Of a stretch of 64,000 bases of DNA, positions 32,388 to 44,977 are shown piece after piece. The DNA comes from Flaveria trinervia (Eukaryota > Streptophyta > Magnoliopsida > Asterales > Asteraceae), in contig CM046453.1 of NCBI GenBank assembly GCA_025506515.1, positions 28,075,882-28,139,881 on the forward strand, given 5' to 3'. The position numbers were made by a program, and so were the translations under genes. Under the pieces are notes generated by a model. That model saw nothing but the letters and a program-made list of their open reading frames with translations, made no database searches and was not told the DNA's origin. Position 1 is the stretch's first letter. Every line of letters begins with the position of its first letter.

Positions 32388-33270
32388 TGTTGGACCAAAA
32401 GAACCAATGAGCCAAGATCAGAAAACCTCTAAGTCCCACATGGTATCACAACAACTGCTGAAGCCTCATCAGTAGTTTGACAAGTGCTGAAGACTTCAAC
32501 AGCTGAAGATCAAGTGCTGAAGACCTCAACAGCTGAAGAACCAAAGTGCTGAAGTACAACAGCTGAAGAACACAAGTGCTGAAGCTGAAAGACCAAAGTA
32601 CTGAAGTACAACAGCTGAAGAGTTTACAAGTGCTGAAGATCAACAACTGATGTACAAGGTCTGAAGACAAAGACTGAAGACATCAGCTGATGTATCTACT
32701 GAAGTCATCAGCTGATGAAACACCTGAAGGTCAAAGTCTGAAGATCAAGTACTGAAGCCTTAGTAGTTTGTCACAACTGCTGAAGAGTACTTCTTCAGTA
32801 GTTGTGATATCAGTAGTTTTATATTTTTATGTTTTGTAGTTTTGTAAAACGACTGAAGAGCTTGTTCTTCAGTCGTTGTAGTTTCAGTAGTTTTATATTT
32901 TGTACTTAACATGCTGATATGTTCTCATTAGTTGTGAACATTTCAGTAGTTTGTTAAGAATTAGTTATTTTTGTATTAGATCTGCCAGTTGTCACTTCCG
33001 TGATAACAGCAGTGATTGTTGCACTCTATATAAGGAGTGACAACTTATTGTAACAATGAACGAATGAATGGAATGAACGAATGATTTGATTAGAAATATT
33101 CTACATCTATAAACATTCCTTGAAATCAGAAATATATATTCTCTCTCCCTATACCGTATGCGATCTTAATGCTTACAAGTATCGATTGCTTGCTACAATT
33201 TGTCTAATCTAGTTTGTATTCACCTGCTTTGTATCCTAATACATCAAACGTGTGATCGCTGATCCTGTCA
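32388..33270 (+). repeat. Element C 3' LTR
   Basis: An 883-bp copy of 21174-22055, with the hairpin arms at 32849-32859 and 32866-32876 and a TATATAA box at about 33028-33034. The CAGTA duplication follows at 33271. Confidence 0.92.
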
Positions 33271-33275
33271 CAGTA

Positions 33276-34879
33276 AGATCAGCAAGCTGGCGGATCTGAG
33301 CCGCCTTCTCCTCATCTACAGCTAATAGGCGCATCACCATCCTGTTGAGCGCATACAGCTGTTCCTCTACCCCAATTGGAGGTAAGGTGATCCATAAGTA
33401 TGAGATGGATAGTTGAGGATCCACCTTGGTGGGTAGTGTTGGTGGTGGTGGCTGTAGTGAAGATGGGTCTGTGAAATAGTGGAGGTGATGTGGGAGTGAA
33501 AGATGGGTGGTAGATGGAATCTGTACAGTGGTGGGAGGTGTGGTGGTGGTAGTAGTAGCTGTGGGTGGCTGTGGTGGTGGATGGTGTGGCTGTGAAGTGG
33601 TAGTGGTGGTGGCAGATGTGGTGGCTGTGATGGTAATGAAGGTGAGTCGTCTTTTCTTCTTCTTCTTCTGACCATGGGGCTGAGCCATCCTTTTCCTCCT
33701 TGTTCCCGTTGAGGTGGATGCTCCCCCTACAACCCTGCTAGCTGACTCCGGTGCATAACTCGGATCAGTGGCTATCTCCCTGAGTCTCTTGGGCGTTCAC
33801 CACACCGCCCTTAGCCCATGTTCTGTGGGAACAACCTTGCTTCCTACAGTATGGTGTCAAGGGCTCCTCTTCCGACCCCTCTTCCTCCCTCCTCCCAGAA
33901 ACAAAATCCTGATGGAAACCACCAGACTCGCTATGTCTCCAGCTGGGGCGGACACTGGAGGTTATACATCAGAAACTGAGCCTCTCGTGGAGTAGGCATA
34001 TCATCCCCAGCGTCCCCACTGTCGTCATCATTAGAGTCAAGCTCTAGGAGCAGTAGCCTCTCGTCATCAGAATCACTGTCATCATGACGCCATTTGCGTC
34101 TCCCCGGCGCCACATATCTCTCATTGGCCAAATGTCCAATCACCTCTTCACCTGGGCCTTCACTTGCTTGCCCCTATACACCCTCATCCGACCCAAGGTC
34201 GTGTCATCCATAATCTCCAAAGCAACTGCATCATGACTCTCCTTGGGAAGAAGTGCTTCTCGTTGAAGATCAGCTGTAGAAACCTGGGGTACATACAAAA
34301 TCCTTCCTTCCCCTTTGCCTCCAGTTCTCCACCAAATAAGAGAAGATCATACTCGAAAAGCTAAAAGGGTGGTTCAGCACCAGTGCCACGTAGACATTCT
34401 GAATCTGGTCTGATAGATCATTGAACCCACCCCTCCTCGAAGCAATGCACTTTAGGATCACATGCGCCAAGTACTTATACTGGGGGCACAGGTTGCTCTT
34501 GTTGAGCACACCTGAGTTTATTCCCCAGCGTACTTGATCCTGAGGAAGCAGCCTCTCACAATCAGTGGATGTAATCTGTGGGGTGATTCGTATCGTCCCC
34601 AAACTCAAGAACTCTCTGGATATTAGCAGTAACCTCGATATCATGACCCAGAATGGAGCTCTGTATACTGTACGGCTCACGAGAGCGATCAACTGAGGCA
34701 TTCTCCCAGAATGCCTGGTGTAATGACCTGTAGGGCGTGCAAGGTGTAGATATAGCCTTATGTATTCGGGAACGTCTATGGAAAGCTATAATCTTTGTGA
34801 ACTCGGCCCCGTTCTGAGTAGTATGATCCAAGTGAGCACATGTGTTGTGCTTTGGATTAATGGACCATCTATGAGCCAT
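33276..34879 (-). pseudogene. Element F ORF3, proximal part, broken and cut by element C
   Basis: The ATG at 34879 follows a splice acceptor. The N-terminal domain has NPKHNTCAHL and LHQAFW (34879-34562). After frame changes come CPQYKYLAHVILKC and FSFSSMIFSYLVEN (34701-34270), where the YPRF motif is lost by a frameshift. A basic patch with Asp/Ser run (RRKWRHDDSDSDD, 34143-33931), a KKKKKRRLTF cluster and a Thr/Pro low-complexity stretch (33688-33400) follow. The coiled-coil start is EEKAAQIRQLADLT, where C cuts in at 33275. It continues at 21168. Basic clusters suggest nuclear entry; that is inference. Confidence 0.78.
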
Positions 34880-34883
34880 TTTC

Positions 34884-35423
34884 CTGAAACACAGGACACA
34901 GAACCATTAGTACATAATACATCAAAATTCAATTCTAAGTGTAATGTTTAAATTCATTCTGATTTATTCGTGCGAATGAATCATGCGACTGAAGTCAGTC
35001 GGTTGTTATTTCATGCGACTGAGCTTGTTCGGGTGAATGAGACATACGACTGAGTTCAATCTGCTGACTGAGTCTGCGATTGGTTCAGTTGGCCGACTGA
35101 GCTCATTCGCATGGTTCATTCGGCTGATTGATTCAATCGCAAGTTTCAATCATGCGATTAGAGTTCATCCGGACGACTATCGCCTGTCCTACTGTTCAGT
35201 CGCCTGCTGTTCGAATCTTGACCAAAACAAGTGATTTAACATGGGTTTACCGTTTCATAGACTCGCCATTTAGTCACTAATAACCTATTAAACTTAATTT
35301 TAACATTTTGCATAGTTTAGGTTGGTTATTAGGTCATTTATAGTCCATTTCTTGTTTTCATTCGAATATCACAAATTAGGGTTCCATTCCTTTTGTTTTC
35401 GGTGCGATATCAATGCCATCTAC
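34884..35423 (-). other. Probable 5'UTR intron of ORF3 in element F
   Basis: On the minus strand a donor ACAG/GTAGAT lies at 35423 and an acceptor TTTCAG/GAAAATGG at 34884, placing the ORF3 ATG four bases into the next exon. Element E has an intron in the same place. The intron carries a cluster of CGACTGA-type units at about 34958-35220. Supported by signals in two copies, not by RNA. Confidence 0.55.
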
Positions 35424-35562
35424 CTGTATATCAGTCAACGAACGTCAGAAGATCAACACACAATGTGAAAACAAGGTCTTGAAAAATTTTGGCAGAGTAA
35501 CGGAAGAAATGCGATTTGGGAGCGATTGGGAGTGATGAGTAAAATGCGATCGACTATGGCCC

Positions 35563-35570
35563 TTTAAATA
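35563..35570 (-). promoter_or_regulatory. Putative TATA box of ORF3 in element F
   Basis: TATTTAAA on the minus strand, directly downstream of a dense CAGTCG/CGACTG cluster (about 35576-35900) and ~140 bp upstream of the intron donor. It matches the place of TATAAATA in element E. Confidence 0.5.
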
Positions 35571-37579
35571 CTGAAATGAGCTCAATTGCCGACTGGCCTC
35601 ATTAGCTCAGTACATTCGGGCGACTGAGTCTCAATCGTGCCATTGGCCCCGTCAGTTGCATGCAGTTGACCGATTGAGGTTCAGTCGGTTGACTTACTCA
35701 ATCGTGCCCTTCATTTCGCACCTTCAGTTACCGACTGAGTCTCAGTCGGTCGACTGATTCATTCGCCCCCTTCCATTCGGTCGAATGAACATTCTGATAA
35801 GCCATTCGGATGAATGGCTCAATCTCATGTCCAGTCGTGCGAATGGGAGCCATTCGCATGGTTGGTCCATAGTCATGGTCCAATCGTGCGAATGGGTCAC
35901 ACTTAGTAAATTTTCTGCCATTTTGAATATTTTACTTTTAAGACCCTTTTAACTTTTGAAATTAACATTATGAGCTTTTGATCATCTCAGACATGATCAT
36001 TTTAACTTCAATTTTTTTTGTTTAATCACCTCAGACATGATCCTTTTAAACAATTTAGTCACCTCAGACGTGACTTTTTTAAACTTTGAAAACACATGTG
36101 GTCATCTCAGACATGACCCTTTTAGTGAGTTGATCCCTTACCGATTTTCATGATGTAGTCCGGCAAACAAACAAAACTAAAAGACTAAGTGAATTAGAAA
36201 AACTAAACTAACGTACAAAAATAAAACTTGGTTTTGGCTTTTTGTGAGAGATAAATCCTAAGATGGAAATCTACGGGATTTGGTTCCGGAATAGGCAGCT
36301 TCAACTTAGATTGACCACCTGGACCAATTCAATTTGGAATCATACAGGCAAGTCAAATCATTTGGACTTGTTATTAAAATCTTTTGATGCTCTATCCTTG
36401 GTTTTCATCCAGAGTCGTTAGCAACTTTAGGAAATCATACTGGAACTATTAGATTACCACATTGATTTGAACTTTCAAGAATTGCAGCCACAATGATTGT
36501 CAATATGTTGTCCTCTCTAAATCCATACACAGACTTTTGACACAGACTGGTGATAGATTTATGTTTAATTATTTCAACTAACATTTGTGGATCCCACACT
36601 TATATGGTAATCAACATTCCTCAGGAGCTTTTGAGCGGTCTACAGTTACTTTTTACAAGAAGAGACTATTCTTAGAGCTTTCAAAGAGAAGCCAATCCTC
36701 AGGTCATGTCATCGCACAACAGAGAGGCGGAAAACAACAATGAATTCTAGAATATCTAGGTATGCTTATCCTCAGGTCAGTGCCATCGCACAGCAGAGAG
36801 GCACACAACCTATCTTCTTCTTAGAGCAGCTTAATTTTATTTTGCACAAAATGCACCAACAACAGAAGTCATTAGCTTGATAGCATTTTTCTTTCATTTT
36901 TTTCGTGCTTTGCTCTATTTATGGTCATCCGCACACATTTGTGACGTTTACATGCTCATTACCCCTTATTGGAATATTGTTGATTGTGTTAACCAGTGTA
37001 AGATGGAAGCCCACAGTCAGTTGAACAACTTAGTTTGATCTTGAGATCACCAGTCAGGTCTAATCATCTATTGTGTTGAATCTACCGACATATCAATTGT
37101 GGTCTAGCAACCTCTAGGTCTACTCTCGTTGTGTTACCTTAGGAGTTACCAATTTTTCTATCATCTTCCCTTCTATATTGCTTAGACTGCACAGACTTAT
37201 ACTTTGAATTTTTGCATCTTTTCTAAATAAAATTTTAAAGTCCCTCTTGATATGTTCCTGTGTACTATCATATTCCAAAGGGTTTGAATTGGCATCACAG
37301 ATACGATCTACCTTATATCAGCTTTCCACTCCTTCTCCCTTGTTTTTTTCTCTCTTTTTTTAATGTTACTTGCTGACTTATTCTCCCCATAAAATACTAA
37401 AATCAAAAATGGTTATTATTTTAAGATTTTAATAAACAGCAAAATAACATGAGTTTAATTTAAACAGACTAAAATAAACAAATAAAATAAAATAAAAAGA
37501 AAAATTAACTAAACTACATCGGACTACACATGATCATCATCAGGAATAACATCACTTTTCTTTTTAACGCCGTTGACCT
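35571..37579 (-). promoter_or_regulatory. Element F pol-ORF3 spacer with several repeat types
   Basis: No gene is seen. In the direction of the element (right to left) it shows a GGGGAGAA purine tract (complement of 37381-37390) and a ~33-bp direct repeat pair (36769-36802 and 36697-36729). Next are four palindromic GATCATGTCTGAGATGATC-type units between 35980 and 36117, then the CAGTCG/CGACTG cluster (35576-35900) before the TATA box. The same parts in the same order occur in element E. Confidence 0.6.
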
Positions 37580-37648
37580 CTAGCAATATTGAAAACGTGG
37601 TTTATCAAGGCTTTAGTATAGAGGTCAGCGCGTTGAAAATCAGTATTA
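37580..37648 (-). pseudogene. pol: Element F RNase H, last codons
   Basis: This short piece encodes the tail TDFQRADLYTKAL and ends at a TAG at 37580-37582. It is separated from the rest of RNase H (51738 onwards) by element E. A 1-base deletion disturbs the last codons. Confidence 0.75.
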
Positions 37649-37653
37649 ATTTT
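37649..37653. repeat. Target-site duplication of element E (left copy)
   Basis: ATTTT precedes the LTR at 37654 and follows its other end at 51733-51737. The insertion is in the C-terminal codons of RNase H of element F. Confidence 0.9.
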
Positions 37654-38324
37654 TGTTGATACATGTATGTTCCTAGATCATGATATGAAATGTAATAGAT
37701 CTTGTTTATCTGATTCTGGTATAATTTGATATGATTAATGAAATGATATTGTTTGTTTTTGATTTGTAATGACTAATATTTCATTAATGAGTTGATATTA
37801 AATTGGTTAATTAGGTTAGCGATTGTTTGAATGGTTACACATAATGTTTATTAATTAATACATTCAAACTTAACATAATGAAGTTCTCATGCAAATGGCC
37901 CATGCGAAGGGACCATAAGCATGAATAACTTCATACGAATGGCTCAGTCGCACGACTGAACACTCAGTCGTGCGGATGAATCAACCGCATGGTTCAATCG
38001 CACGACTGAACATACTAATGATTCAGTCGCACGATTGAATAATGCCAACCTATAAATACAACCTAATTCGTGAAAAATGAGAGCTTTTTGATTGATTACG
38101 ATTCCAGACGTACCCTAGCCGTCCAGAAGCCTCCCAATTCGTTCTCCAAGTTCATAGAACACATTAGATCGATTCCCAATCGATTTCTAACGTTAGTTTC
38201 AATTCTTTATTGATTATTCGTGTGTTCTCACTGATTGGATCGCCAATCAAATAGGATTCCGCACTATTTGATCTGGTTTACACGCTAATCTCCAGGTATT
38301 TCGTTCAAATACCAGGTCCTAACA
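37654..38324 (+). repeat. Element E 5' LTR with promoter
   Basis: Starts TGTTGATACATG, ends CCTAACA. Near-palindromic units such as CAGTCGCACGACTGAA (37945-37960) lie at about 37930-38040, just upstream of TATAAATA at 38051-38058. A donor-like CCAG/GTATTT occurs at 38296 near the LTR end. Confidence 0.93.
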
Positions 38325-38326
38325 AG

Positions 38327-38338
38327 TGGTATCAGAGC
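38327..38338 (+). other. Element E primer binding site (initiator Met tRNA)
   Basis: TGGTATCAGAGC lies two bases after the LTR. Confidence 0.92.
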
Positions 38339-38817
38339 TTTGGCTCTTGATTACGTGTGATTCAATCAAGATTGATAAAAGGTTTGTGTTTTTGCACTAA
38401 AAACACAATCTTTTGCGTCAAAAGTGATCTTGGAAGTTCCCTGCTTATCAAAGTTTGGTTTCTACGGACTTAGGCAATTAGACCTTGCGAAAGTTCGAAT
38501 TTTTATGGCTAAAACACGTTTAACCTAGAAATTTTCGCAAAACAACAGCTTGAGTCGCACGAGTGAGCCATTCGCACGACTGGACCTCATTCGCATTGCT
38601 CAGACGCACGATTGGACATAGTCGCATCTCCATTCGTACGATTGAGCCTTTCGGTCATACCGTTCATACGCATCAGATTCATGCGCACGACTGAGCTAAT
38701 CGCTTAGTTCAGTCACACGATTGAACCAGTTGTAGAGTTCATACGCACGACTAGACCATTCGCACCTTTCGGTCACCCCAGTGACAATTTGTTTTATTAG
38801 ACTCAAAGTTATTCGAA
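38339..38817 (+). promoter_or_regulatory. Element E gag leader with motif cluster
   Basis: An untranslated leader of 479 bp. Its second half (about 38551-38780) has some eight copies of the CGCACGA(C/T)TGA motif, also found in the LTR and ahead of ORF3. The matching leader of F (57720-57960) has the same cluster. Confidence 0.65.
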
Positions 38818-41663
38818 ATGGAAGATCAAATGTCAGCCTTTACTGCTGGAAAGGACTCTAGGATACAGAACCTGCTGTTGCTTGAGAGTGAGGTAGGTAA
38901 TCATAATAAACCACCAAAGCTCTTGACGTTAGATGAGTTTCCCCACTGGAAACAACGTTTTGAGATCTACCTCGACGGAGTGGATCCGAATCTGTGGGAA
39001 GCCATCGAGATTGGATATAGTACACCGGTGGGAGCTGATGGAGTTAAGCTAACGTTAGTGGATGACGGACATGCAGAAAGTAAAATACAATGCAGAAAAA
39101 AGAGTTTATGCATTGATTACACAATCTATTCCTAAAGACATATTCCACCAGTACTCAGAAAATAAGCAGTCCAAGAAACTTTGGGATGAGCTAGAAAAGA
39201 GGTACGACGGGAATGCTTCGTTGAAGGCATTAAGGCTAAGGAGTTAAAGAAGGAATTCGATAACTTCTCATCGATGGGAAACGAGAGTTTGGACGATGTT
39301 ATAGATAGATTCTACCATCTGATGAGTGAACTACATACACATGGGGTGGCTACTACCATGGAAGAGAAAGTTACTAATTTTGCAGACGGATTGCCTGAAA
39401 AGTGGGCTTCATTCGTGTCTAATATTAGACAGAATGGAATGCTGGCAAAACTGGATATTAATTTCATTCTTAAGTTGCGAGAAGAGTCACTTAGGATGAA
39501 GTACAGAGCTCAAAAGTCTTCGTACAATCAAAATCCAGCTTTATACAATGCCACGCCTCAAGCTAAGACATCTGGACCACCTCTCCAGACTGCATTTGTG
39601 TCTAGCTCATCGGGTCCGTCACATGCACCTCCTTCAGGATTAGACAAGTCAGGACTTTCTTGTTCCCACTATATTGGATACGAAGCAAGTGCTACTAAAC
39701 TGAAGACCGAGAATCTTGGAAATGTGACTGTGGAAGTAGCTCGAGAACACATGGATCTTTTGGCTGCAATGGTCCATTCTTATGATGAACTTGTTGCTGG
39801 GAAGATTGGAAACTGCCATCTGGCAGACGCGGACTACGAGCAGGTGGATGAAATGGAGCTTGAGAGGATGGATATAATGTGGGCTTTAGCTAGTGCTGTC
39901 CGGAGGGCAAAGAAGTTTGTAAAACAAACCGGATAGAACTTGGTAGCTACTAAGGATACCACATTTGACTTTGACAAGAGCAAAGTGACCTGCTTCAACT
40001 GTGGAGAGAAGGGGCACTTCAAAAGAGAATGTGTCAAGCCTAAGAAGACGGGTAATGGGAACCCGTTCTCGTCCTTCACACGTCAAGACAAGCAAGCTAC
40101 CAGTTCTACTTCATCAACCAAGGATTAAAAGCCTTGACTGCTCATGATGATGAAGGACAGGATTGGAGCTTTAGGTTTGTCTCACCAGGGGAATCAAACA
40201 TTGCAAGTGTAGAAGAAGATTGACAGTGATTCAGCTAGTAAAGGAGACCTAGCAGTTGAGATAGCAATGTCACATAGTGAAGAAGCAACTGCAACCGAGG
40301 TCAGTTATAAGCCTAAAGAGGAGACTACCACGTCAGGGACAGAAAAGAGAGAATCACCTGAATCAGAGACGTCTGATGCTGCGTTGATGGCTAACTCTTC
40401 TGAATCAACTCAGGTAAGTACTACTGACCAAATGTTTAATAATCATGCTTGTTCTGGTTGTGATACCTTTAGGAATAGCATAGATGGTAATTTGCTAGGT
40501 TATTAGATCATAATGATAACTTAGTAAAAGATTTGCAACTATGCACTGAGGCTAATAGGGTATTAAAACAAAATGAGCACAGTTATAAAGAAAAGATAGA
40601 CCTTTTGACTAAACAGTTTAGGGAAACCGAAGTAGTTGCTTTTAACCAAGCCAATGACATTAGGTATTATCTAAACTCCTTAGAAGACACTAAGAAGGAA
40701 AAGGCAGTTCTAGAAGTAGAAGTAAATTCATTAAGACAGAAACTGCACAGTTGGACTAGTTCTTCACACATAGTCCAACACTTAGTGAGAGAAAGGAACA
40801 ACAGGGAAGGATTGGGTTATAAAGTGGTTCCACCACCACCTGAGACGTTGATGAACGCTAAGACTAGACCAATAAATAGTAATCCCATCAAGGATCATGT
40901 GGTGTCTACTCCTCTTGTTAGTGATCCAGATTCCTTATGTCCATCTATGGACTCTGGAAACAAACAAAAGGAGGCCACTTCAAAGGCAAAGGATAAATTG
41001 TCTAGTGTTAATCTGGCAAAGGAATTTGAAAAGGTTAACTTAAAGTCAGGATCAAACAGAGTCAAATCAGAACCTAAAAGGACTTCTAAGGTTAATCTTG
41101 CACATACTTCAAGTCAAAAATCTATTAACCAAAAGAAAAGGAGGTTACACAGGTGAAAACAGTTAACTTTGTTAAACCAGAGAAAACACCAAAGAACCAG
41201 AGTCAAACCTAAAGTGAGTTATGTTACTAAAGTGTCACACATTTCTCCACAAAGAAAGTTTAATCATAAAGTTGATAGCAAGTCGTGCTACAACTATGGT
41301 GAATATGGACACATTGCCTCCTATTGTCACTGCTATCAGACACCTCAGAAGAAGATTGAACTTCAGGTTTCAAAGCCTAGGTCTTCTAAGAGGATTTCTC
41401 CGACTCCCTCCTAGAAGAACTAGTGAATCTAAAATTCAACTGTAAGTCAGTCGACTGTTTATCACAAACAGGCATTGCACAAATCTGGATTATGGAAGGA
41501 GAAGACCTCCTCTGTGTCTGATAATAATGACAAGAAGGAACCTGAGCTACCCTCTTCCTCTAAGGGTCAATGGGTAGAGAATTTATAATGTGTGATGCCT
41601 CGGGGAAACCCAAGCCAGTAAAGGCTTGGGTCCTAACCCAAACTAATCCTTTACTTTGTGTGT
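38818..41663 (+). pseudogene. gag: Element E Gag, broken
   Basis: The ATG at 38818 matches the start of the F Gag. Frames 38818-39135, 39062-39247 and 39274-39936 carry the UBN2-like half (KPPKLLTLDEFPHWKQRFE, KKLWDELEKRYDG). A stop at 39934 precedes the first zinc knuckle CFNCGEKGHFKREC (about 39993-40034). The coiled coil (NEHSYKEKIDLLTKQF) and the GLGYKVVPPPP motif lie at 40533-40850. The second knuckle reads CYNYGEYGHIASYC, so its second Cys is lost. The tail ends before the protease start at 41667. Confidence 0.87.
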
Positions 41664-43490
41664 GCAGGGTGTTCGATACAGTGCTGAAACTAACACGTGG
41701 ATAGTAGACACGGAGCATCCATGCACATGACAGGAAACAGAGCTCTTTTATCAAACGTCAGCAAATAAAGGAGGGCATGTTTCATTTGCTGGAAACAAGG
41801 GTGGCTATATCACAGCCCAGGGAGAAGTGGGGAATTAGAAAGTTAAGTTTGATAAGTAAACTACGTTCAACAACTACAAAATAACTTACATTCTGTTCCC
41901 AAATATGTGATAAAGGATTAAAGTCATCTTCGACAACAAGAAGTGTTACGTACTAAAGAAGACTACGTGATCCCAGAGGACCAAATTTGATGACTGCTTC
42001 AAGATATAAAGATCTTTATGTCTTGGATCTGTCAACAGCTTCTACAATGGATCATGAGGTACAGGTTTTCTATCTAAAGCTACTGAAAAGCATTCCATCT
42101 CTTGGCATAGGAGAATGGGACACATTAGTCAAAGGAAGATGAATCACTTGATTCAGAAGGATGGTAAGAGGAGTTAATGTCAAGAACTTTCAGCTTCCTA
42201 ACTTTTGTGTAGCTTGCAAGAAAGGCAAACAGACAAAGAAGTCTTATACAGAAAAGAAAGTTCATTCAATAGAACTTCCTCTTGAACTTCTTCACATGGA
42301 TTTGTTTGGTCCAGTCAGTACAAAGAGCATTGCAGGCGACTTGTACTGTTTTGTGGTCACTGATGACTACTCAAGGTTCACTTGGGTAATGTTTCTGAAA
42401 TCCAAATCAGAAACGATTGAATCATTCAAGGAGTTGGTAACCACACTGGAATCTCTCTACAAGTTGAAAGTTAGACAAGTACGCTCAGACAACGGAACAT
42501 AATTCAAGAACCAGTGTATGGAGGCATACTGCAAGGAAAAGGGAATTGTGCATCAATTCATTTCTGCCTACACACCTCAGATGAATGGCGTTGCTGAGAG
42601 AAAGAACAGAAGCTTGATAGAGACCGCACGGACTATACTGGCAGACTCGAAACTGCCTATCCAATTCTAGAATGAGGCAGTGGCGAATGCATGTTATACA
42701 CTGAATCGAGTCCTAATAGTCAAGCGCCATGGAAAGACATGTTACGAGCTACTACAAAGACGCAAACCGAACTTGGAGTATCTCGAACCATTTGGCGCGC
42801 CGTGCACACTTCTAAAGAAGACACAAGAGGGTAAATTCAGCGAGAAGGCAGATGAAGCATCTTTCTAGGATACAACATACCGAACAAGCGAGTTTACAAC
42901 AACTCAACGGGTCTAGTAGAAGTGTGGTGTAATGTTGACGTTCAGCGATATACCACACCACCTACTGGCAAAGGACCCGCCTACTTTTTCGGCTATGATG
43001 GATTATTCAAGTCCTTCAACACTCTCTCTCTCTCCCTCGGATGATGAGTTAGCTACACGAATGATGTATGATATCTTGAATACACAACATCTAGCTCACA
43101 GGGAGAATCATCTACACAGTCAGGGGGAGTAGTCGACGATAGTGCCTCCTCTCCAAGATGAAGCTAAAGAAGATACCAGAACAGTCAGGAGGAACAGGTT
43201 CCAGTTCCTGAAAGTCCACAAGCATCTATCAATGATGCACCTTCGACTTCAGAGCCTCAAACTCCAACTACCTCAGATGCAGAACCAAATGTTCATAATC
43301 TTGGCTATGAGGTAGGTGTTCCTACCACTCCAGGATCACGACTAAACGTCTATCATCCCCTAAACAATGTCATTGGGGATGTCAGATCAGGAGTGCAAAC
43401 CGAAATCAGCTATACTCAGTTGATTACGCCTCAGTTATGGAAAAGGGATATATTCATGATGGTGCTTATCGGTGTTTTGTCTCACAGTTT
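41664..43490 (+). pseudogene. pol: Element E protease and integrase, broken
   Basis: Protease starts after a GTGTGCAG with RYSAETNTWIVDT; a base is lost right after the active Asp, and the frame changes several times to 42160. The integrase core is in frame 42161-42502 (LLHMDLFGPVST, RQVRSDNGT) and then a stop replaces the Glu codon after NGT. The third acidic residue is in NGVAERKNR at about 42585. The C-terminal region (YLEPFGAPCTLLKK) and a Ser/Asp-rich linker follow, with stops. Confidence 0.85.
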
Positions 43491-44977
43491 GAGCCAAAAT
43501 ACGTCAGTGATGCACTAAATGATGAGGCGTGGGTGAGTGCCATGCAAGAAGAACATCTTTAGTTCAAGAAGTTAGGTGTATGGACTTTGGTTGATAGACC
43601 TAAAGGTACTAAGGTCATTGGCACCAAATGGGTTTTAAAATGCAAGAAAGATGACCAAGGGATCATTATCAGGAACAAAGCTCAATGGTAGTTCAAGGTT
43701 TTCGCCAAGTCGAGGGAATTGACTACAATGAGGTGTTTGCACCTGTGGCAAGGATGGAAGCCATTCGTATCTTCCTTGCCTATGCATCATACATGAAGAT
43801 TAAAGTCTATCAATTAGATGTGAAGAGTGCATTCTTTCATGGGGAAATCAGAGAAACAGTCTATGTCAGTCAACCCGAGGGATTGAAGATCCTTATCATC
43901 GGGATAGAGTCTACAAGCTCGACAAGGCTTATACGGGCTTCATCAAGCTCCAAGAGTTTGGTATGAGAAACTCTCGACTCATCTTGTGAAACACGGCTTT
44001 CGCAGGGGAGTCATTGACCGCACGCTGTTCATTAGAGAAAAGATAGCGACCTACTGCTGTACAGATCTATGTTGATGACATAATCTTCGGTTCAAAGAAC
44101 AAAGAGTTATGCAAAGAGTTTGAAGCAGTTATGAAGAAAGAGTTTGAGATGAGTGCTACGGGGGAGATGAAGTTCTTTCTCGGGTTACAGGTGGATCAAA
44201 CACCAAATGGGATCTTTCTACATCAGACCAAGTATGTAGGAGTTATTCTCAGTCGTTTTGACATGGAGAATGCATCTACTGCTGGGACTCCACTGGCTAC
44301 GAATCACGACATAGCACCTTATGAAAATGGAGATCTTGTAGATGCCACGATGTATCGAGGAATGATTGGATCCCTCATGTATCTCACTGCCTCAAGACCT
44401 GATATCATGTATGCTACATGTTTATGTTCTAGATATCAGGCTAAACCTAAGGTCAATCATCTGATCGGGGTCAAAAGGATTTTTCGCTATCTAAAGGGTA
44501 CACCCACACTGGGGTTGTGGTCTCCTCATGATGATGATTTTGAGCTCACGGCGTATAGTGACTCAGATTACGGAGGCTGCAAGATGAACTACAAGTCTAC
44601 ATCCGCAGGGTGTCAATTCTTTGGGAGAAGACTAGTGACTTGGCAGTGTAAGAAACAGACATCGGTTGCATTGTCCACCTGTGAAGCCGAATATGTTGCT
44701 GCTGCAAGTTGCTGTTCAGAAATTGTCTGGATTCAACAGCAATGCGGGATTACGGTTTAAAGTTCTCCTCTACTCCTATTTGTGTTGATAATTTGCTGCA
44801 ATGCAGTAACTAAAAATCCGGTCCAACATCCTAAGACAAACATATCGGTATTAAATACCATTTCATACGAGACGTTTTAAAAAGAACTTAATTGATGTGG
44901 TAAAAGTTAATACTGATTTTCAACGCGCTGACCTCTACACTAAAGCCTTTGATAAACCATGTTTTCATATTTCCTAG
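43491..44977 (+). pseudogene. pol: Element E reverse transcriptase and RNase H, broken
   Basis: RT runs from DEAWVSAMQEEHL through TKWVLKCKKDDQG, VVQGFRQVEGIDYNEVF and QLDVKSAFFHGE. The YVDD box is intact at 44068-44079. The frame 44131-44760 carries the connection and RNase H with acidic residues in YSDSDYGG and CEAEYVAAA. The remaining RNase H tail (LYTKAFDKPCFHIS) stops at 44975-44977. Breaks occur at about 43565, 43684, 43890, 43960 and 44042. This is the counterpart of F 51738-53115. Confidence 0.87.

Larger units (their letters stand above)
21174..33270 (+). mobile_element. Element C: SIRE-like copia (family 1) with full gene order
   Basis: This 12,097-bp plus-strand element has LTRs of 882 and 883 bp, a Met-tRNA PBS, a PPT and a perfect CAGTA duplication. 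The order is gag, protease, integrase, RT, RNase H, a repeat-rich spacer with TATA box, and ORF3. It is the longer relative of element B and shows what B lost. Its LTRs differ by roughly 2% by eye, and every ORF is broken by small indels, so it is a decayed autonomous type. Confidence 0.93.

Noticed and set aside
37930..38045. Repeats resembling a CRISPR array
   Set aside because: Units are degenerate, irregularly spaced, lie in a plant LTR and recur in other noncoding parts of the element. No cas gene is present.
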